Positions 53,490 through 62,953 are shown, numbered from the stretch's first letter. The stretch: DNA of 64,000 bases from Hyphomicrobiales bacterium (GCA_900469345.1 UBWZ01000003.1:266577-330576); one strand, 5' to 3'. The notes: a model not told the origin generated them from the sequence alone. Made by a program: numbers and translations.

Positions 53490-53517
53490 AAAAAAAAGGC
53501 CCGCCGGAGCGGGCCTC
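53490..53517 (-). terminator. Strong terminator of the broken SDR gene
   Basis: AGGCCCGC / GCGGGCCT with a 4-base loop lies just past the SDR stop and is followed on the minus strand by eight T residues. It can also stop transcription coming from the polysaccharide deacetylase gene. Confidence 0.85.
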
Positions 53518-53536
53518 TTATCGAAAACGCTGAAAA

Positions 53537-53608
53537 TCAGGGCTGGCCGCCACCACCCGCTGCACCGTAGATCTGGCCGGTCGCGTAGCTCGCATCGTAA
53601 AACGCGAG
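53537..53608 (-). pseudogene. 3' remnant of a short-chain dehydrogenase (SDR) gene
   Basis: On the minus strand the last codons of an SDR are kept: LAFYDASYATGQIYGAAG, then GGGQP and stop. The pattern A-S-Y-A-T-G-Q-I-Y-G is the end of the last beta-strand of this family. Upstream of about 53610-53625 the frame changes into unrelated sequence, the N-terminus of an integrase. The native terminator downstream is intact, so this is a true truncated gene end, probably broken by a deletion or insertion. Confidence 0.75.
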
Positions 53609-53624
53609 TCGGGACCACGGGTAA

Positions 53625-53720
53625 TGTCCTATCTAGGTAGGATTTCTTAATGTCACGCGGGATCGAGCATCTGAACCAGTACACGTTTCCTCGCCTTATC
53701 AAGCGAGAGGGCAAGGGCAC
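53625..53720 (-). pseudogene. N-terminal remnant of a phage-type site-specific integrase
   Basis: A GTG at 53720 opens a frame beginning MPLPSRLIRRGNVYWFRCSI, then PRDIKKSYLDRT. This is the N-terminal domain found at the start of many tyrosine recombinases (DUF6538-like). Similarity ends after about 32 residues, where SDR sequence takes over. No catalytic domain remains. It supports a past mobile element at this boundary. Confidence 0.7.
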
Positions 53721-54563
53721 GTCAGTCTCGGCTCCGCTGTAGCTGTATGCTCAGCAAACGGAACTGTAAGTCGTTGATTTTTAGCTAAGTCCTTGTCGTT
53801 GACCAAGGAAAGAATGGTGCTGCTAGAGAGATTTGAAATCCATCATAGACATTTAAAAACAAACGGTTAGTCTAAAGTTTGTAACGTTGTAATGAACGAC
53901 TTTTTGTGAGTTGAGGAGCTAAAGCGCAAGCCTCATCTGCCTGCAGACGCCTCCTGTTGACGCCCACCAGTTATGCGCGCACTGCCGACTGCAGGCGGGT
54001 GGTGCCGTCAGTTACGTGGCCGCTATCAGTCGACGAGCCGCAAACCGATCATTGCAAACGAGGGGCTCCGATGGCAGGCTGGAGAAGTGGATACGATCAT
54101 TGCTCTTAGTCGGTTGATGAGCATCCAAGGGTTGTTCATCATCCGAGAACGCGATGGGTTTGACAGGTAAGATCCGCGGCGATTCATGCCTTAGTGACTT
54201 CCACTCTTTGAGGGATCAGATCACCTCGACGGCCATGCGTTTGTCCCAATCGGAGCTGTTGCATGGAGGCTCGATCTGGAGGAAAAAGGGAGGTGGCCTC
54301 TTGAAGAAGCTCTTGGCGCGCGATGCTGTTAACGGAAGCACGCACAGCTCATTCGCGTCCCGCCTAGCGACCGCACCGGTTTCTCGATTGGTATCGATGC
54401 CACTGTGATGGAGGCTCCTAGCGAGCGCGGGCAATGAATCGGCCGGACGTCTGATTCCGCATGCAGAGACCTTGATCCGCATGCGGCACACCCAGTAGCG
54501 TAGGCCCGCCGGGAAGCAGCCGCGTCTTCGTGAGCATTAAGCTAGCGACTAGATTGTTCCACT
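53721..54563. other. Non-coding, AT-rich scarred stretch at the island edge
   Basis: No gene is recognised over 843 bases. The part at 53760-53930 is the most AT-rich seen in the window. Short open frames at 53973-54170, 54154-54408 and 54216-54491 (minus) show no family I recognise and are probably decay. Confidence 0.6.
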
Positions 54564-55802
54564 TCATTGCGCCGCTGATAAGTCTCTTGAAGTAAGTGGC
54601 AAGAGCGACAGGATGGCCTTAGACAAGGTGGAGCCATCGAAGCAATTTTCCCAGTACAACTGCCTGCGCCTATTTTTTTGTGTTTCATTCAGCTCAAGCT
54701 TCGACTGATGATAAGCATAAACCATCGCTTCCGCGAACTGAGAGGGAGTATCTGCAGTCAAGACTCCTGGATCGGATCCGAACTCTTCGAACGAGCGAAG
54801 TGCCTTTTTAGAAGCGACGATCCAATTTCCGCTAACTAAGGCCTCAGCTGTCTTCAAGTTGCTGCCACCACCGTCCTTTATGGGCAAAACTACGACATGT
54901 GCATTGTCCCGGACCCACGCCAGATGGCCGTCAGTGATTTCTGGAAAGAATTGTACTCGCCTACTATAAGATTCGTGGTTCGCCAAATACGCCTCCGACT
55001 TATAGACGCCCTCAGACACCCCTCCGCATACTGCGAAAGTCTTCTCAGGTGGCAAGAAGAATAAACCATCTCGAAGGACGAAATGTTGAAATCCTTGGGT
55101 ATTCGGCAGATAAGCACTGCCAACAAAAAGGAGATATTTCCCTGCAAAGCCGTCCTTGTTGAACTGGGGCCAGCTTTGTGGAGGGGTAGATGTGACCCCA
55201 TTGCGGACAACAACGATCGGCCCGCCGCAGCAGAAGCTATTGTAGGCGTCAGCGTCGCGTGGAGAAACAACAACTGTGAGTGCCGATCTCGAAACTACCT
55301 CTTCCTCTAGTTGGTGAATGTGCTTGCGGATGTCGCTGGAGACCCTGCGGCTGATGCCAGCGTTGACCAGCATCGTTTCCTTAAGGGGAGCCTCAAAGTT
55401 ATGGGAGGAATAGATAAGCGGCACATCTGCAAGCAGTCCAGCCTGTTGTAGCCGGCGTACAACCGGCCACATAAAAGGGTGCTCAAGCTGCACCGCAGCT
55501 GGCTTCATGTTCTGAACTAGATCAACAAAATGCCGATAAACCGCCTCATCTCTGGCCGCGTACTCTCCGGCATCGACGTCCATCATATACGGAAGCTTGG
55601 AAAAGACATCGTCACAAGGCTTATATGGCACGTCGGATTTAAAGACGGTTGATTGACTATAACCGGCAGGATCATAGACGGCAATATATTCATATTTTAC
55701 CCCGTTTCGTGCATAGAATTGCCGAAAAGCATCGACCCTGCGTTGCCCGCCATGAATCGGAAGCCGAATTGGGAAAGTGCCTAAACCAAGGACAGTCGTC
55801 AT
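54564..55802 (-). CDS. GT4-family glycosyltransferase
   Basis: The 412-residue cytosolic protein has the GT-B fold: an N-terminal half with GLGTFPIRLPIHGGQRR and QLEHPFMWPVVRR, and a C-terminal half with LLFVGSAYLPNTQGF, VVVLPIKDGGGSNLKTAEAL (the nucleotide-sugar binding glutamate motif) and SGNWIVASKKALRS. Retaining enzymes of this class add hexoses to growing glycans. It starts one base after the preceding gene's stop, so the two are one transcript. Codon use is less GC-rich than in the core. Donor and acceptor are unknown. Confidence 0.86.
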   Translation of the reverse strand: MTTVLGLGTFPIRLPIHGGQRRVDAFRQFYARNGVKYEYIAVYDPAGYSQSTVFKSDVPYKPCDDVFSKLPYMMDVDAGEYAARDEAVYRHFVDLVQNMKPAAVQLEHPFMWPVVRRLQQAGLLADVPLIYSSHNFEAPLKETMLVNAGISRRVSSDIRKHIHQLEEEVVSRSALTVVVSPRDADAYNSFCCGGPIVVVRNGVTSTPPQSWPQFNKDGFAGKYLLFVGSAYLPNTQGFQHFVLRDGLFFLPPEKTFAVCGGVSEGVYKSEAYLANHESYSRRVQFFPEITDGHLAWVRDNAHVVVLPIKDGGGSNLKTAEALVSGNWIVASKKALRSFEEFGSDPGVLTADTPSQFAEAMVYAYHQSKLELNETQKNRRRQLYWENCFDGSTLSKAILSLLPLTSRDLSAAQ

Positions 55803-55803
55803 A

Positions 55804-57156
55804 TTAATCTTCCATCACTAGCTGGAAAAAGTCGTTAGCAGCAGCCTCCCACGAGTGAATTCTGCCTGAAGCGGCTCGCATTTCCGCACTCTCTACTGCG
55901 CCATCATTATTGAAATATTCGGAGAGGGCCGCTGCCCAGCTAATCGTATCCCTGGCCCTTACATGCGAAGCTCGGCCTTCGGAGACTTCCACTAGCGCGG
56001 GAGTGTCGCTTGCGATGCAAGCTTTACCGAGAGCAAGGGCCTCTACCAGGGAAAGCCCAAATCCCTCGTAATAAGATGGGAAAACAACCATACGCGCATA
56101 TTTATAGAGCGCGTGCAAGAACTCATCTGAGACAGCTTCGTACATAAAGAACCGATCTCTAGTGATCGGGTTAGCCCGGATCTCGTCTAAAAGATTATTG
56201 ACGTTCCATCCGGTGTGGCCGACAAAGACCACACAACATTCCTGTGCATTAAGTGTGCCAGCCTCTACGGCGTGCTGATATGCTTCGTAGATAATCCGAT
56301 GGTTCTTGCGAGGTTCGATCGTCGAAACGTAAAGCGCAAATTTTTTGCCTTCAAGCTCCGCTGGAAGCTCTGCGGTGCGCTTTGCAGCCGGCAGATCACA
56401 TCCCAGATGGAACATTTTCAGCTTCGGTTGCGGCAGCCTCCATCGTTCAAGATGCGACGACACCGCTTCCATAGTCGTGCGGGAATTTGCGATGCATTTG
56501 TCAACCATCCAAAATAGCTCACCGAAGTAGCCCTTCAGCAAGAACGTGTAGCTAGGAACCACGAAGTGCGGGAGCTCCAATGGAATCAGGTCATGAATAA
56601 GTGCGCAGTAATGGAACCCGAGCCTTTCCTTTTCACGTCCGATGTGAAGAAGATCCTTGTATTCCCAATCTAAGCCAACCGAAATTATGGTATCAGAAGG
56701 ATTGAGATCACGAATCTCGCCGTCCAAAAGGTGGTGGTAAAGCGTTTCACGGTGGGGACGCCATTCCCGATCATGCGCTCTGGCGCGAAGTCGTAGGATT
56801 TCCTGGACCTGAGAGCAATTCTTGTTGGACGAACGTATCTCTGCATCCATCAAGAGCGGCAATTCTGCCAGGATTTCTTTGACAGTGGCAGCTTGTGAAT
56901 CAGGCGCTGCAGGATTGAGTTGACCAGGTGATATGGCTTGAAGCCCGAGGCATATCGCTTGTACGAATTCGTCTTTCACCCTGAAGAATGACTGGAACCT
57001 CTTTGAGTAGACGCAAAAAATAACCTCTTCGTGCAGATACTTTCGAGCGCGCTTCGCAAGCTCCCGTTCCACCCGGACGATGCCAACCGAGGGGCCGCTC
57101 CATTGAATGATCGTCGTAATGTCGAATAAGTACCGCTTTGCCAACTTGCTCACCAC
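55804..57156 (-). CDS. GT4-family glycosyltransferase
   Basis: A 450-residue GT-B glycosyltransferase. The C-terminal Rossmann half shows ALYVSTIEPRKNHRIIYEAY (about 275-295), CVVFVGHTGWNVNNL, and FPSYYEGFGLSLVEALALGK, the E-x7-E-type donor site. The N-terminal half begins RYLFDITTIIQWSGPSVGIV and is unusually long, with an insert at about 95-145. It appears to start at GTG 57156 (a second GTG is next). It is co-transcribed with the next glycosyltransferase gene and divergent from the helical-repeat gene at 57218. Substrates are unknown. Confidence 0.85.
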   Translation of the reverse strand: MVSKLAKRYLFDITTIIQWSGPSVGIVRVERELAKRARKYLHEEVIFCVYSKRFQSFFRVKDEFVQAICLGLQAISPGQLNPAAPDSQAATVKEILAELPLLMDAEIRSSNKNCSQVQEILRLRARAHDREWRPHRETLYHHLLDGEIRDLNPSDTIISVGLDWEYKDLLHIGREKERLGFHYCALIHDLIPLELPHFVVPSYTFLLKGYFGELFWMVDKCIANSRTTMEAVSSHLERWRLPQPKLKMFHLGCDLPAAKRTAELPAELEGKKFALYVSTIEPRKNHRIIYEAYQHAVEAGTLNAQECCVVFVGHTGWNVNNLLDEIRANPITRDRFFMYEAVSDEFLHALYKYARMVVFPSYYEGFGLSLVEALALGKACIASDTPALVEVSEGRASHVRARDTISWAAALSEYFNNDGAVESAEMRAASGRIHSWEAAANDFFQLVMED

Positions 57157-57217
57157 GTGGAGGACCTTGACTACCAGAGAAGGAATTTGGAAAGAGAGCG
57201 CTGATTAACGGAGTTCG

Positions 57218-57877
57218 ATGATGTTGTCGACACAGATACTACGTGTTTTCGCACCTGGCCGGCGACGCGACCGGCAGATCAGGCGAGCAAAAAATTGGTG
57301 GGCGGAGGCTCAGCAGGATCGGGCGATCGACGAACTCTTAATGCATGCTAAACGCTCTCCTCGTTTTAGAAGTCGGTTTGAGAGCGAAGCTGCAGCTCTT
57401 TTGATGGGTGATGGAAAGTGGAGTAGAGCTTATGCTCTTTGGATTTCTTCGACGCATGCTCTTGGCAAGCGAAAGGATGATGCAGCGGTCAAGAAAGCAG
57501 CCTCGTGGTTGCTGAACGCTGCGACATGCGCGTACTTGTCCGGCAATTTGGCTGGGTCCGCAATTGAAATGGTCTGTGCCGCGAAACTCGATCCGTCGCT
57601 GGCCCAGTCTGCGGAGTTCATTCTGCTGAACGCTCGACTGAGGAAACTAGCCTGGCCTGAGGAGGCAGCGAGAGCGTTGGAAGATGGCGCTCGTTTATAT
57701 CATGCTGATCACGCCTTACATTATGAAGCAGCAGAGCTTCTGATCACATTGGGACGTTTCGACGCGGCCTTGTATCACGCCTCTAAGGCTGTAGAGTTGC
57801 GGCCAGATGACAGCCCTTCGCGAATTCTGATGATCAGAGCAAAGGAGCAGCTAGTCGCAGCAGGCCATGTCATCTGA
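57218..57877 (+). CDS. Unrecognised helical-repeat (TPR-like) protein
   Basis: A 219-residue protein I do not assign to a named family. It opens with a basic stretch (FAPGRRRDRQIRRAKNWW) and then reads as helix pairs: DRAIDELLMHAKRSP, AAALLMGDGKWSRAYALW, ASWLLNAATCAYLSGNL, and LHYEAAELLITLGRFDAALY followed by HASKAVELRPDDSPS. The last part fits a tetratricopeptide repeat. No signal peptide is seen. Start at 57218 or 57221, behind CGGAG. It is divergent from the GT4 genes and lies inside the AT-rich island. It may scaffold glycan enzymes, but this is a guess. Confidence 0.65.
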   Translation: MMLSTQILRVFAPGRRRDRQIRRAKNWWAEAQQDRAIDELLMHAKRSPRFRSRFESEAAALLMGDGKWSRAYALWISSTHALGKRKDDAAVKKAASWLLNAATCAYLSGNLAGSAIEMVCAAKLDPSLAQSAEFILLNARLRKLAWPEEAARALEDGARLYHADHALHYEAAELLITLGRFDAALYHASKAVELRPDDSPSRILMIRAKEQLVAAGHVI

Positions 57878-58363
57878 TGCCTTCGTAGGAGGTTGAATAC
57901 TCGTTATATAACGTTACATGTTCTGGTCGTGGGTGGGGCTTTGTCGCCGCTTTTCGCGTCGTCATCACCGGGAGGACGACGCTGCGACGTTGTACCTCCT
58001 TCATCGCCAAGTTCACGTGGTCCTTTCATGCGCCACATCAAACTTCGTGTTTCAGCCGCGCTGATATTGAGAGGGTGCAGCCGTTTAGCTGAGGTAGCGG
58101 ACCAGCTAGATGGCAGTTTTGGAGGTCGCTCAGGCCGGGTAGTAACGCATTGCCGACACCGGATAACCGTTCCGGTCCTACTTCGACAGCGACAAGCATT
58201 CTCCCTGGAACGATTGCACAGCATTATGGCCTCCTGGGGAACCAGCTGCCTTCCAGTTCATTGGGCCAATCAGAAGAGACGACTGCTTTCCTCAATTCGG
58301 GAGTGTCTATCTTCGGCGCGATTGTCCGAAGTGTTAAACAGCGCCGGTTGCGACGTTCCGCTA
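57878..58363. other. Gap between the helical-repeat gene and glmS
   Basis: No gene is recognised in 486 bases. Open frames on both strands lack known motifs. It is probably decayed sequence of the island. The glmS stop lies at its right edge, with no clear terminator. Confidence 0.5.
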
Positions 58364-60190
58364 TTACTCCACAGTGACGGATTTGGCGAGGTTGCGCGGC
58401 TGGTCGACATCTGTGCCCATGAAGACGGCGGCATGATAGGCGAGCAGCTGGATCGGTAGCGAGAAGATCATCGGCGAGATGATTTCATCCACATTTGGCA
58501 AGGTGATCGTCGCCATTGTCGGCAGCTTGGAGGCTGTGGCCCCCTTTTCATCCGTGATTAAGATGATCCTGCCGCCCCGCGCTGCCACTTCCTGCATGTT
58601 GGATACGGTCTTCTCAAAAAAACGATCGTGCGGCGCGATCACGATCACCGGCATGTTCTCGTCGATCAGCGCGATCGGCCCGTGTTTGAGTTCTCCTGCC
58701 GCATAGCCCTCTGCGTGGATGTAGGAAATCTCCTTCAGTTTCAGAGCGCCTTCCAGCGCCAGCGGAAAGCTGGTCCCGCGGCCGAGATAAAGCACGTCCT
58801 TGAAGCGAGAGAGATCCCGCGACAGGGCTTCGATCTGTGGCTGGATCTCGTTTAGCACGCGGCTCATGATGCGCGGCATCTCGATGAGATGCTTCACCAT
58901 GGCTCGCTCGTCCGATGGTGTCAGCGTGCCGCGGGCGCGTCCGGCGCCGATCGCCAGCGCCGCGAGCACGGCTAGCTGGCAGGTGAAGGCCTTGGTCGAG
59001 GCGACGCCGATCTCCGGCCCGGCGAGAATAGGAAACACCGCATCCGACTCGCGCGCGATCGTTGATTCCCTGACGTTCACGACCGCCCCGATCTTCAGTC
59101 CGTTGTCCTTGCAGTAGCGCAGCGAAGCCAGCGTATCCGCTGTTTCGCCGGACTGAGAGATGAACAGCGCCGCCTGGCTCGGCAGGAGCGGAAGCTCCCG
59201 GTACCGAAATTCCGATGCGACATCGATCTCCACCGGGAGGCGCGCATAGCGCTCGAACCAGTATTTGCCGATCAGGCCGGACAGGAATGCCGTGCCGCAA
59301 GCAGAAATGGCGAGGCCGGATATAGCTCCGAAGTCGATCGAGGTGTCGTTCGCCTTGATGGTCTGAGCCGAGAAATCCACGTAGTGGCTGAGGGCATGGG
59401 AGATAATTTCCGGCTGCTCGTAGATTTCCTTTTCCATGAAGTGGCGGTGGTTGCCCTTGTCCACCATGAAAGCCGCCGCCTGCGAGATCTGGCTCTGCCG
59501 TTTGACCGGTTTGCCTTCGTAGTCCGTCAGCTCGAGACCGCCCGCCGTAAGGATGGCGCAGTCGCCATCGACCATATAGGTGATTTCGCTAGTAAAGGGC
59601 GACAGCGCGATTGCGTCCGAGCCCAGAAACATTTCACCGCGGCCGTGGCCTATCGCGAGCGGGGGCCCGGACCGAGCGGCGAGGATCGTATCCGGCGTAT
59701 CCTGGAACATTACCACCAGCGCATAGGCTCCCGAGATCCGGTTCAGCATTGCCAGCATGGCCGCACGCGGATCGAGCCCCTTCCGCCGATACCTGGCCAG
59801 CAGATGGGTCACCACCTCCGTATCCGTCTGGCTTTGGAAGACGGCGCCTTCCGCCAGAAGCTCGTCCTTCAGCTCCGAGAAATTCTCGATGATGCCGTTA
59901 TGGACGACCGCCACCCCGTCAACAAAGTGCGGATGAGCATTTGTTTCGTTGGGAACGCCGTGCGTCGCCCAGCGCGTGTGGGCGATGCCGATCGTGCCGG
60001 CAAGCGGTTCGGCGTCGAGCTTCTTTTTCAGGTTGAACAGCTTGCCTTCGGCGCGGCGGCGCTCAAGAGCGCCATCGTGGATGGTCGCAACGCCGGCAGA
60101 ATCATAGCCTCGGTATTCTAGGCGCCGCAGCGCATCCACCAGCCGCTTCGCTACCGGTTGCCTGCCCACAATCCCGACAATACCGCACAT
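58364..60190 (-). CDS. glmS: Glucosamine-6-phosphate synthase GlmS
   Basis: The 608-residue cytosolic enzyme makes glucosamine-6-phosphate from fructose-6-phosphate and glutamine, the entry to amino-sugar synthesis. The glutaminase half (1 to about 240) starts MCGIVGIVG, with catalytic Cys2, and has RWATHGVPNETNAHPH and VHNGIIENF. Two SIS isomerase domains follow (SQSGETADT, FPLALEGALKLKEISYIHAEGYAAGELKHGP, here shown in two overlapping motifs). The end DQPRNLAKSVTVE is complete. The start at 60190 is fixed by Cys2. The 3' remnant of glmU lies upstream, so this is likely an extra copy brought with the island. Confidence 0.95.
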   Translation of the reverse strand: MCGIVGIVGRQPVAKRLVDALRRLEYRGYDSAGVATIHDGALERRRAEGKLFNLKKKLDAEPLAGTIGIAHTRWATHGVPNETNAHPHFVDGVAVVHNGIIENFSELKDELLAEGAVFQSQTDTEVVTHLLARYRRKGLDPRAAMLAMLNRISGAYALVVMFQDTPDTILAARSGPPLAIGHGRGEMFLGSDAIALSPFTSEITYMVDGDCAILTAGGLELTDYEGKPVKRQSQISQAAAFMVDKGNHRHFMEKEIYEQPEIISHALSHYVDFSAQTIKANDTSIDFGAISGLAISACGTAFLSGLIGKYWFERYARLPVEIDVASEFRYRELPLLPSQAALFISQSGETADTLASLRYCKDNGLKIGAVVNVRESTIARESDAVFPILAGPEIGVASTKAFTCQLAVLAALAIGAGRARGTLTPSDERAMVKHLIEMPRIMSRVLNEIQPQIEALSRDLSRFKDVLYLGRGTSFPLALEGALKLKEISYIHAEGYAAGELKHGPIALIDENMPVIVIAPHDRFFEKTVSNMQEVAARGGRIILITDEKGATASKLPTMATITLPNVDEIISPMIFSLPIQLLAYHAAVFMGTDVDQPRNLAKSVTVE

Positions 60191-60305
60191 GAAAGCCCCC
60201 TCTGCTCGATTGATTCCGGCCGCATTCCTAGCCGATTGGCGCCGATCCGCAATCACGTCGCCGGTCACATTGAATGTCTGAAAGTAATGTTGAAGTCTCA
60301 ATACT

Positions 60306-60676
60306 TCATTTCTGCGCCTTCTCGGCAGCCTTGAGCGCGAGCGCCCTTTCGCGGATCACCTTTGCCCTCTCCGGCTTGACTTCCTGACGCGGGCGGCCAA
60401 AGGCAACCGCTTCGGCCGGAACGTCCTCCGTGATAACGCTGCCTGAGGCGATATAGGCTCCGTTCGCTACCGATACCGGGGCTACAAGAGACTAATTTCG
60501 AGCTGATAAAGCTGTCCGCGCCAACCGAGTTTCGTGCTTGTTCACCCAGTCATAACTGCAGGTGATGGTGCCGGCGCCGACATTGGTACGTACGCCAACC
60601 ATCCCCGATATATGTCAGGTGGTTGACCTTGGCGCTCTCGCCGATCCTGCCGTTCTTCACCTCGCAGAATTGCCGC
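60306..60676 (-). pseudogene. glmU: Truncated, frameshifted 3' end of glmU
   Basis: The minus strand carries pieces of the GlmU acetyltransferase end in order: [20 protein letters not shown], then after a frameshift [22 protein letters not shown] sequence, then [20 protein letters not shown] and [18 protein letters not shown] to the stop at 60306. At least two frame changes break it and its N-terminal half is missing. It sits directly before glmS, the usual glmU-glmS order. It cannot make a working enzyme, so a complete glmU is expected elsewhere. Confidence 0.8.
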
Positions 60677-60767
60677 CCTTAGAGCCGGCTGCCAAATCCG
60701 TACCAGGTCAGTCGTGCGAACGGGCTGACTGCAGCACCGGCGCTGAGATGACGCAAAGATACCCGAT

Positions 60768-61613
60768 TCAGCGGAACCTCATCGTCTTTAGAAAGCGCGC
60801 GAGAGACGACGTCCGCGTGGCTCTTGGGCCGAAGCTCCCTGAGAGCAGCGGACCCCAATCCTCTGTCACCCCCCACCTCGGAAGACCAACGCCCTCCGGA
60901 CTTTGAACGTGAAGTTGTTCAACAGCCTTCTCCGGAGTATCCCGTGAGAAGACGGCAACGATGTTGAAATTTCTCGCGCCTACGTGCTGTAGCGAATCCG
61001 ACAGATTTTGATGCTGCTTCCTAGTCACAGGCTTCCCTTCTACTGTTCGGACAATATACGTTTTCCGGACATTGCTTGTCGCGACTCTCAAGAACTTTTC
61101 CGCAAGAAACTCGAACTTGGAGCGTACGCCGGAGTAAAACAGCGGAATGTCCTGCTCATCTATCTGCCGCAACCACTGGTCAGTGCCATTCCACCCTTTC
61201 TGCGACTCTGGTACATCCCGAATAATAAAGTCGTGATGATAGTAGATCCCGTAACTATGGTCGTAGACAGACTGAATGTAGTCCCAACTGCCGATCTCAA
61301 GGTTCTTCAGTTGTAGGATCCCACTAAACTTTGCGCCTATAAGCTTAGCCGTATCGTCGACTTTGATGACAATGTTGTCGAAGAAGCTCGCTCCTAGGGC
61401 ACGTTCGCGGATCACCTCACGAATCTTGACCGCAGGACCGCAATTTTCTCCAAGGGAAATGAATTCATGGCTATCGGCGTCGACTGCCACCGCTATTTGT
61501 CGATCAAGCCTCTCTAGTCGTTCCCGAATCCTGGAGGGACTGAACTCTCCGAGATGTCGAAAGTAGTGGTTGTGCAGGATCTCGATGTCATAGCCGCTAA
61601 CGTCATACGCCAT
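60768..61613 (-). CDS. DUF1796-like (papain-like) protein of a polysaccharide region
   Basis: The 281-residue protein has HEFISLGENCGPAVKIREVI (about 49-68), with a cysteine, followed by ASFFDNIVIKVDD, and later IYYHHDFIIRD and VYDHSYG. The layout SLG-x-x-C-x-x-A then S-x-F-D resembles DUF1796, thought to be a papain-like fold found in surface-glycan clusters. Downstream parts (IVRTVEGKPVTRKQHQN, FNIVAVFSRDTPEKAVEQL) do not point to a known enzyme. No signal peptide is seen. Family call is moderate; its function is open. Confidence 0.55.
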   Translation of the reverse strand: MAYDVSGYDIEILHNHYFRHLGEFSPSRIRERLERLDRQIAVAVDADSHEFISLGENCGPAVKIREVIRERALGASFFDNIVIKVDDTAKLIGAKFSGILQLKNLEIGSWDYIQSVYDHSYGIYYHHDFIIRDVPESQKGWNGTDQWLRQIDEQDIPLFYSGVRSKFEFLAEKFLRVATSNVRKTYIVRTVEGKPVTRKQHQNLSDSLQHVGARNFNIVAVFSRDTPEKAVEQLHVQSPEGVGLPRWGVTEDWGPLLSGSFGPRATRTSSLARFLKTMRFR

Positions 61614-61906
61614 ATTTTGCTGATCAATCTGTTACTTCTTGGTAAGAGGTAGGCGCTCGCGCACCCAATCGCCGACTTGTATCAAGCCGACGGCAAAGGC
61701 GGCAAGAGCGGGGTATGCTGCTTTTGCTGGGTTACCTACTAGCACGGGCCAGCATAGCGAGGCAAATTTGCGGTTAGCTTTCATAGGAGGGAGTTGCAGA
61801 TGGCCGCCTTTATGCTTTAGTCGTGAAACTGCTCGGCTGATACAGTCAGACCACACCTAACCAGGCTTTGTGCCCTGCGCACATCAACTTCTACGGGAGA
61901 GAAGAA

Positions 61907-62953
61907 TTGCGTATAAATGTGTTCAATCCGTACGCCGCGCAAATTCTCGAACGTGGAATGACGGAGACATTAGGCAATACAGGTGCCTACTATGCTCCAT
62001 TTCTGCAGCTTCTGGGCGCACGTTGGGTTTGTGCGGTAGAGCAAGATGTCGAGCAAGATTCACGAACTATTACGAGCATCGAAGAGGCTGATAGTGACAC
62101 AGTCGTTCTTCATGACTGGTTCATCTACGACTTCACCAAAACGCCGGAAATGGCCAGGGAGATCGAGCGTTTTAAGGGGAGTATCTATATCTTCACCGAC
62201 GTGCCCCAACGACAATTCGACTTTCCCAATAAAGCAAAGAATATCGCCAAAAATCTTCACGTCTTGGATAGGAAGACGGCGTGGGGTGCCAACCCGCCTG
62301 AGGTGAGCTACTCGTTATACCGCGACAAGCCCGGTTATAGAACGCCGATAGTACCCCTGGGATGCTCTCAATCCTGGCTTCCCCATAAGAATCATAAGGA
62401 TCCCGTCATATTCTTTGATGAACCCCACAAGATCATTCTAGAGAGCCTGTCTGACGACAATAACATCAATGTCGTATTCTATAAACACGCGCTCAAGACT
62501 GCTCAAGTCCTTGCTGAGCGAGGGTTCCAGCTGGTTACGTTCTGTAGAGAGGAGTCTGAGTTGTTGCCGTCAGTACTAGACAACTATCCGATCTTTTCGC
62601 GCATTAATGAAGAGGGATGGATACCGTTTAGTCGATTGGCCGAGCACTACTCGTCCGCCAGTATGTTCTTTTCCTACGTCGGTGAGACCTTTGGATACGC
62701 AAGTTTTGAGAACCTCCAGTTAGGCAACGGAATTATCGCTTATTCTGAACATCGTAATCCATACGATTTCAGGCAAATGCAAAATTCGGCGCTGATTTCT
62801 ATCTATATGCAGCCTGAATTAGCGGCGGATGTAATTTGCGAGTTCTTTCAGAGGTTCGAAAAACAGGACCTGCGAACCTGTATTCGTAATAATGCTTATA
62901 GGAAATTTTCCACTGAGACGTTCATGCCGAGACTGCGTAACGAGTTGTTGTGA
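61907..62953 (+). CDS. Unrecognised glycosyltransferase-like (GT-B) protein
   Basis: A 348-residue protein begins at TTG 61907 behind GGGAGAGAAG (frame opens at TTG 61868, and an internal ATG lies at 61958). I do not recognise a named family. The C-terminal half reads GWIPFSRLAEHYSSASMFFS, then YVGETFGYASFENLQLGN and GIIAYSEH, which resembles the donor-site end of GT-B glycosyltransferases, and ends with a helical NNAYRKFSTETFMPRLRNE. The N-terminal half (DTVVLHDWFIYDF, IYIFTDVPQRQFDF) has no clear match. It lies divergent from the DUF1796-like gene, in AT-richer sequence before manC. A glycosyltransferase role is likely but unproven. Confidence 0.6.
   Translation: MRINVFNPYAAQILERGMTETLGNTGAYYAPFLQLLGARWVCAVEQDVEQDSRTITSIEEADSDTVVLHDWFIYDFTKTPEMAREIERFKGSIYIFTDVPQRQFDFPNKAKNIAKNLHVLDRKTAWGANPPEVSYSLYRDKPGYRTPIVPLGCSQSWLPHKNHKDPVIFFDEPHKIILESLSDDNNINVVFYKHALKTAQVLAERGFQLVTFCREESELLPSVLDNYPIFSRINEEGWIPFSRLAEHYSSASMFFSYVGETFGYASFENLQLGNGIIAYSEHRNPYDFRQMQNSALISIYMQPELAADVICEFFQRFEKQDLRTCIRNNAYRKFSTETFMPRLRNELL

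Noticed and set aside
61632..61856. 74-codon minus-strand frame upstream of the DUF1796-like gene
   Set aside because: Has a weak membrane-like segment but no ribosome site or family; probably chance or decayed.
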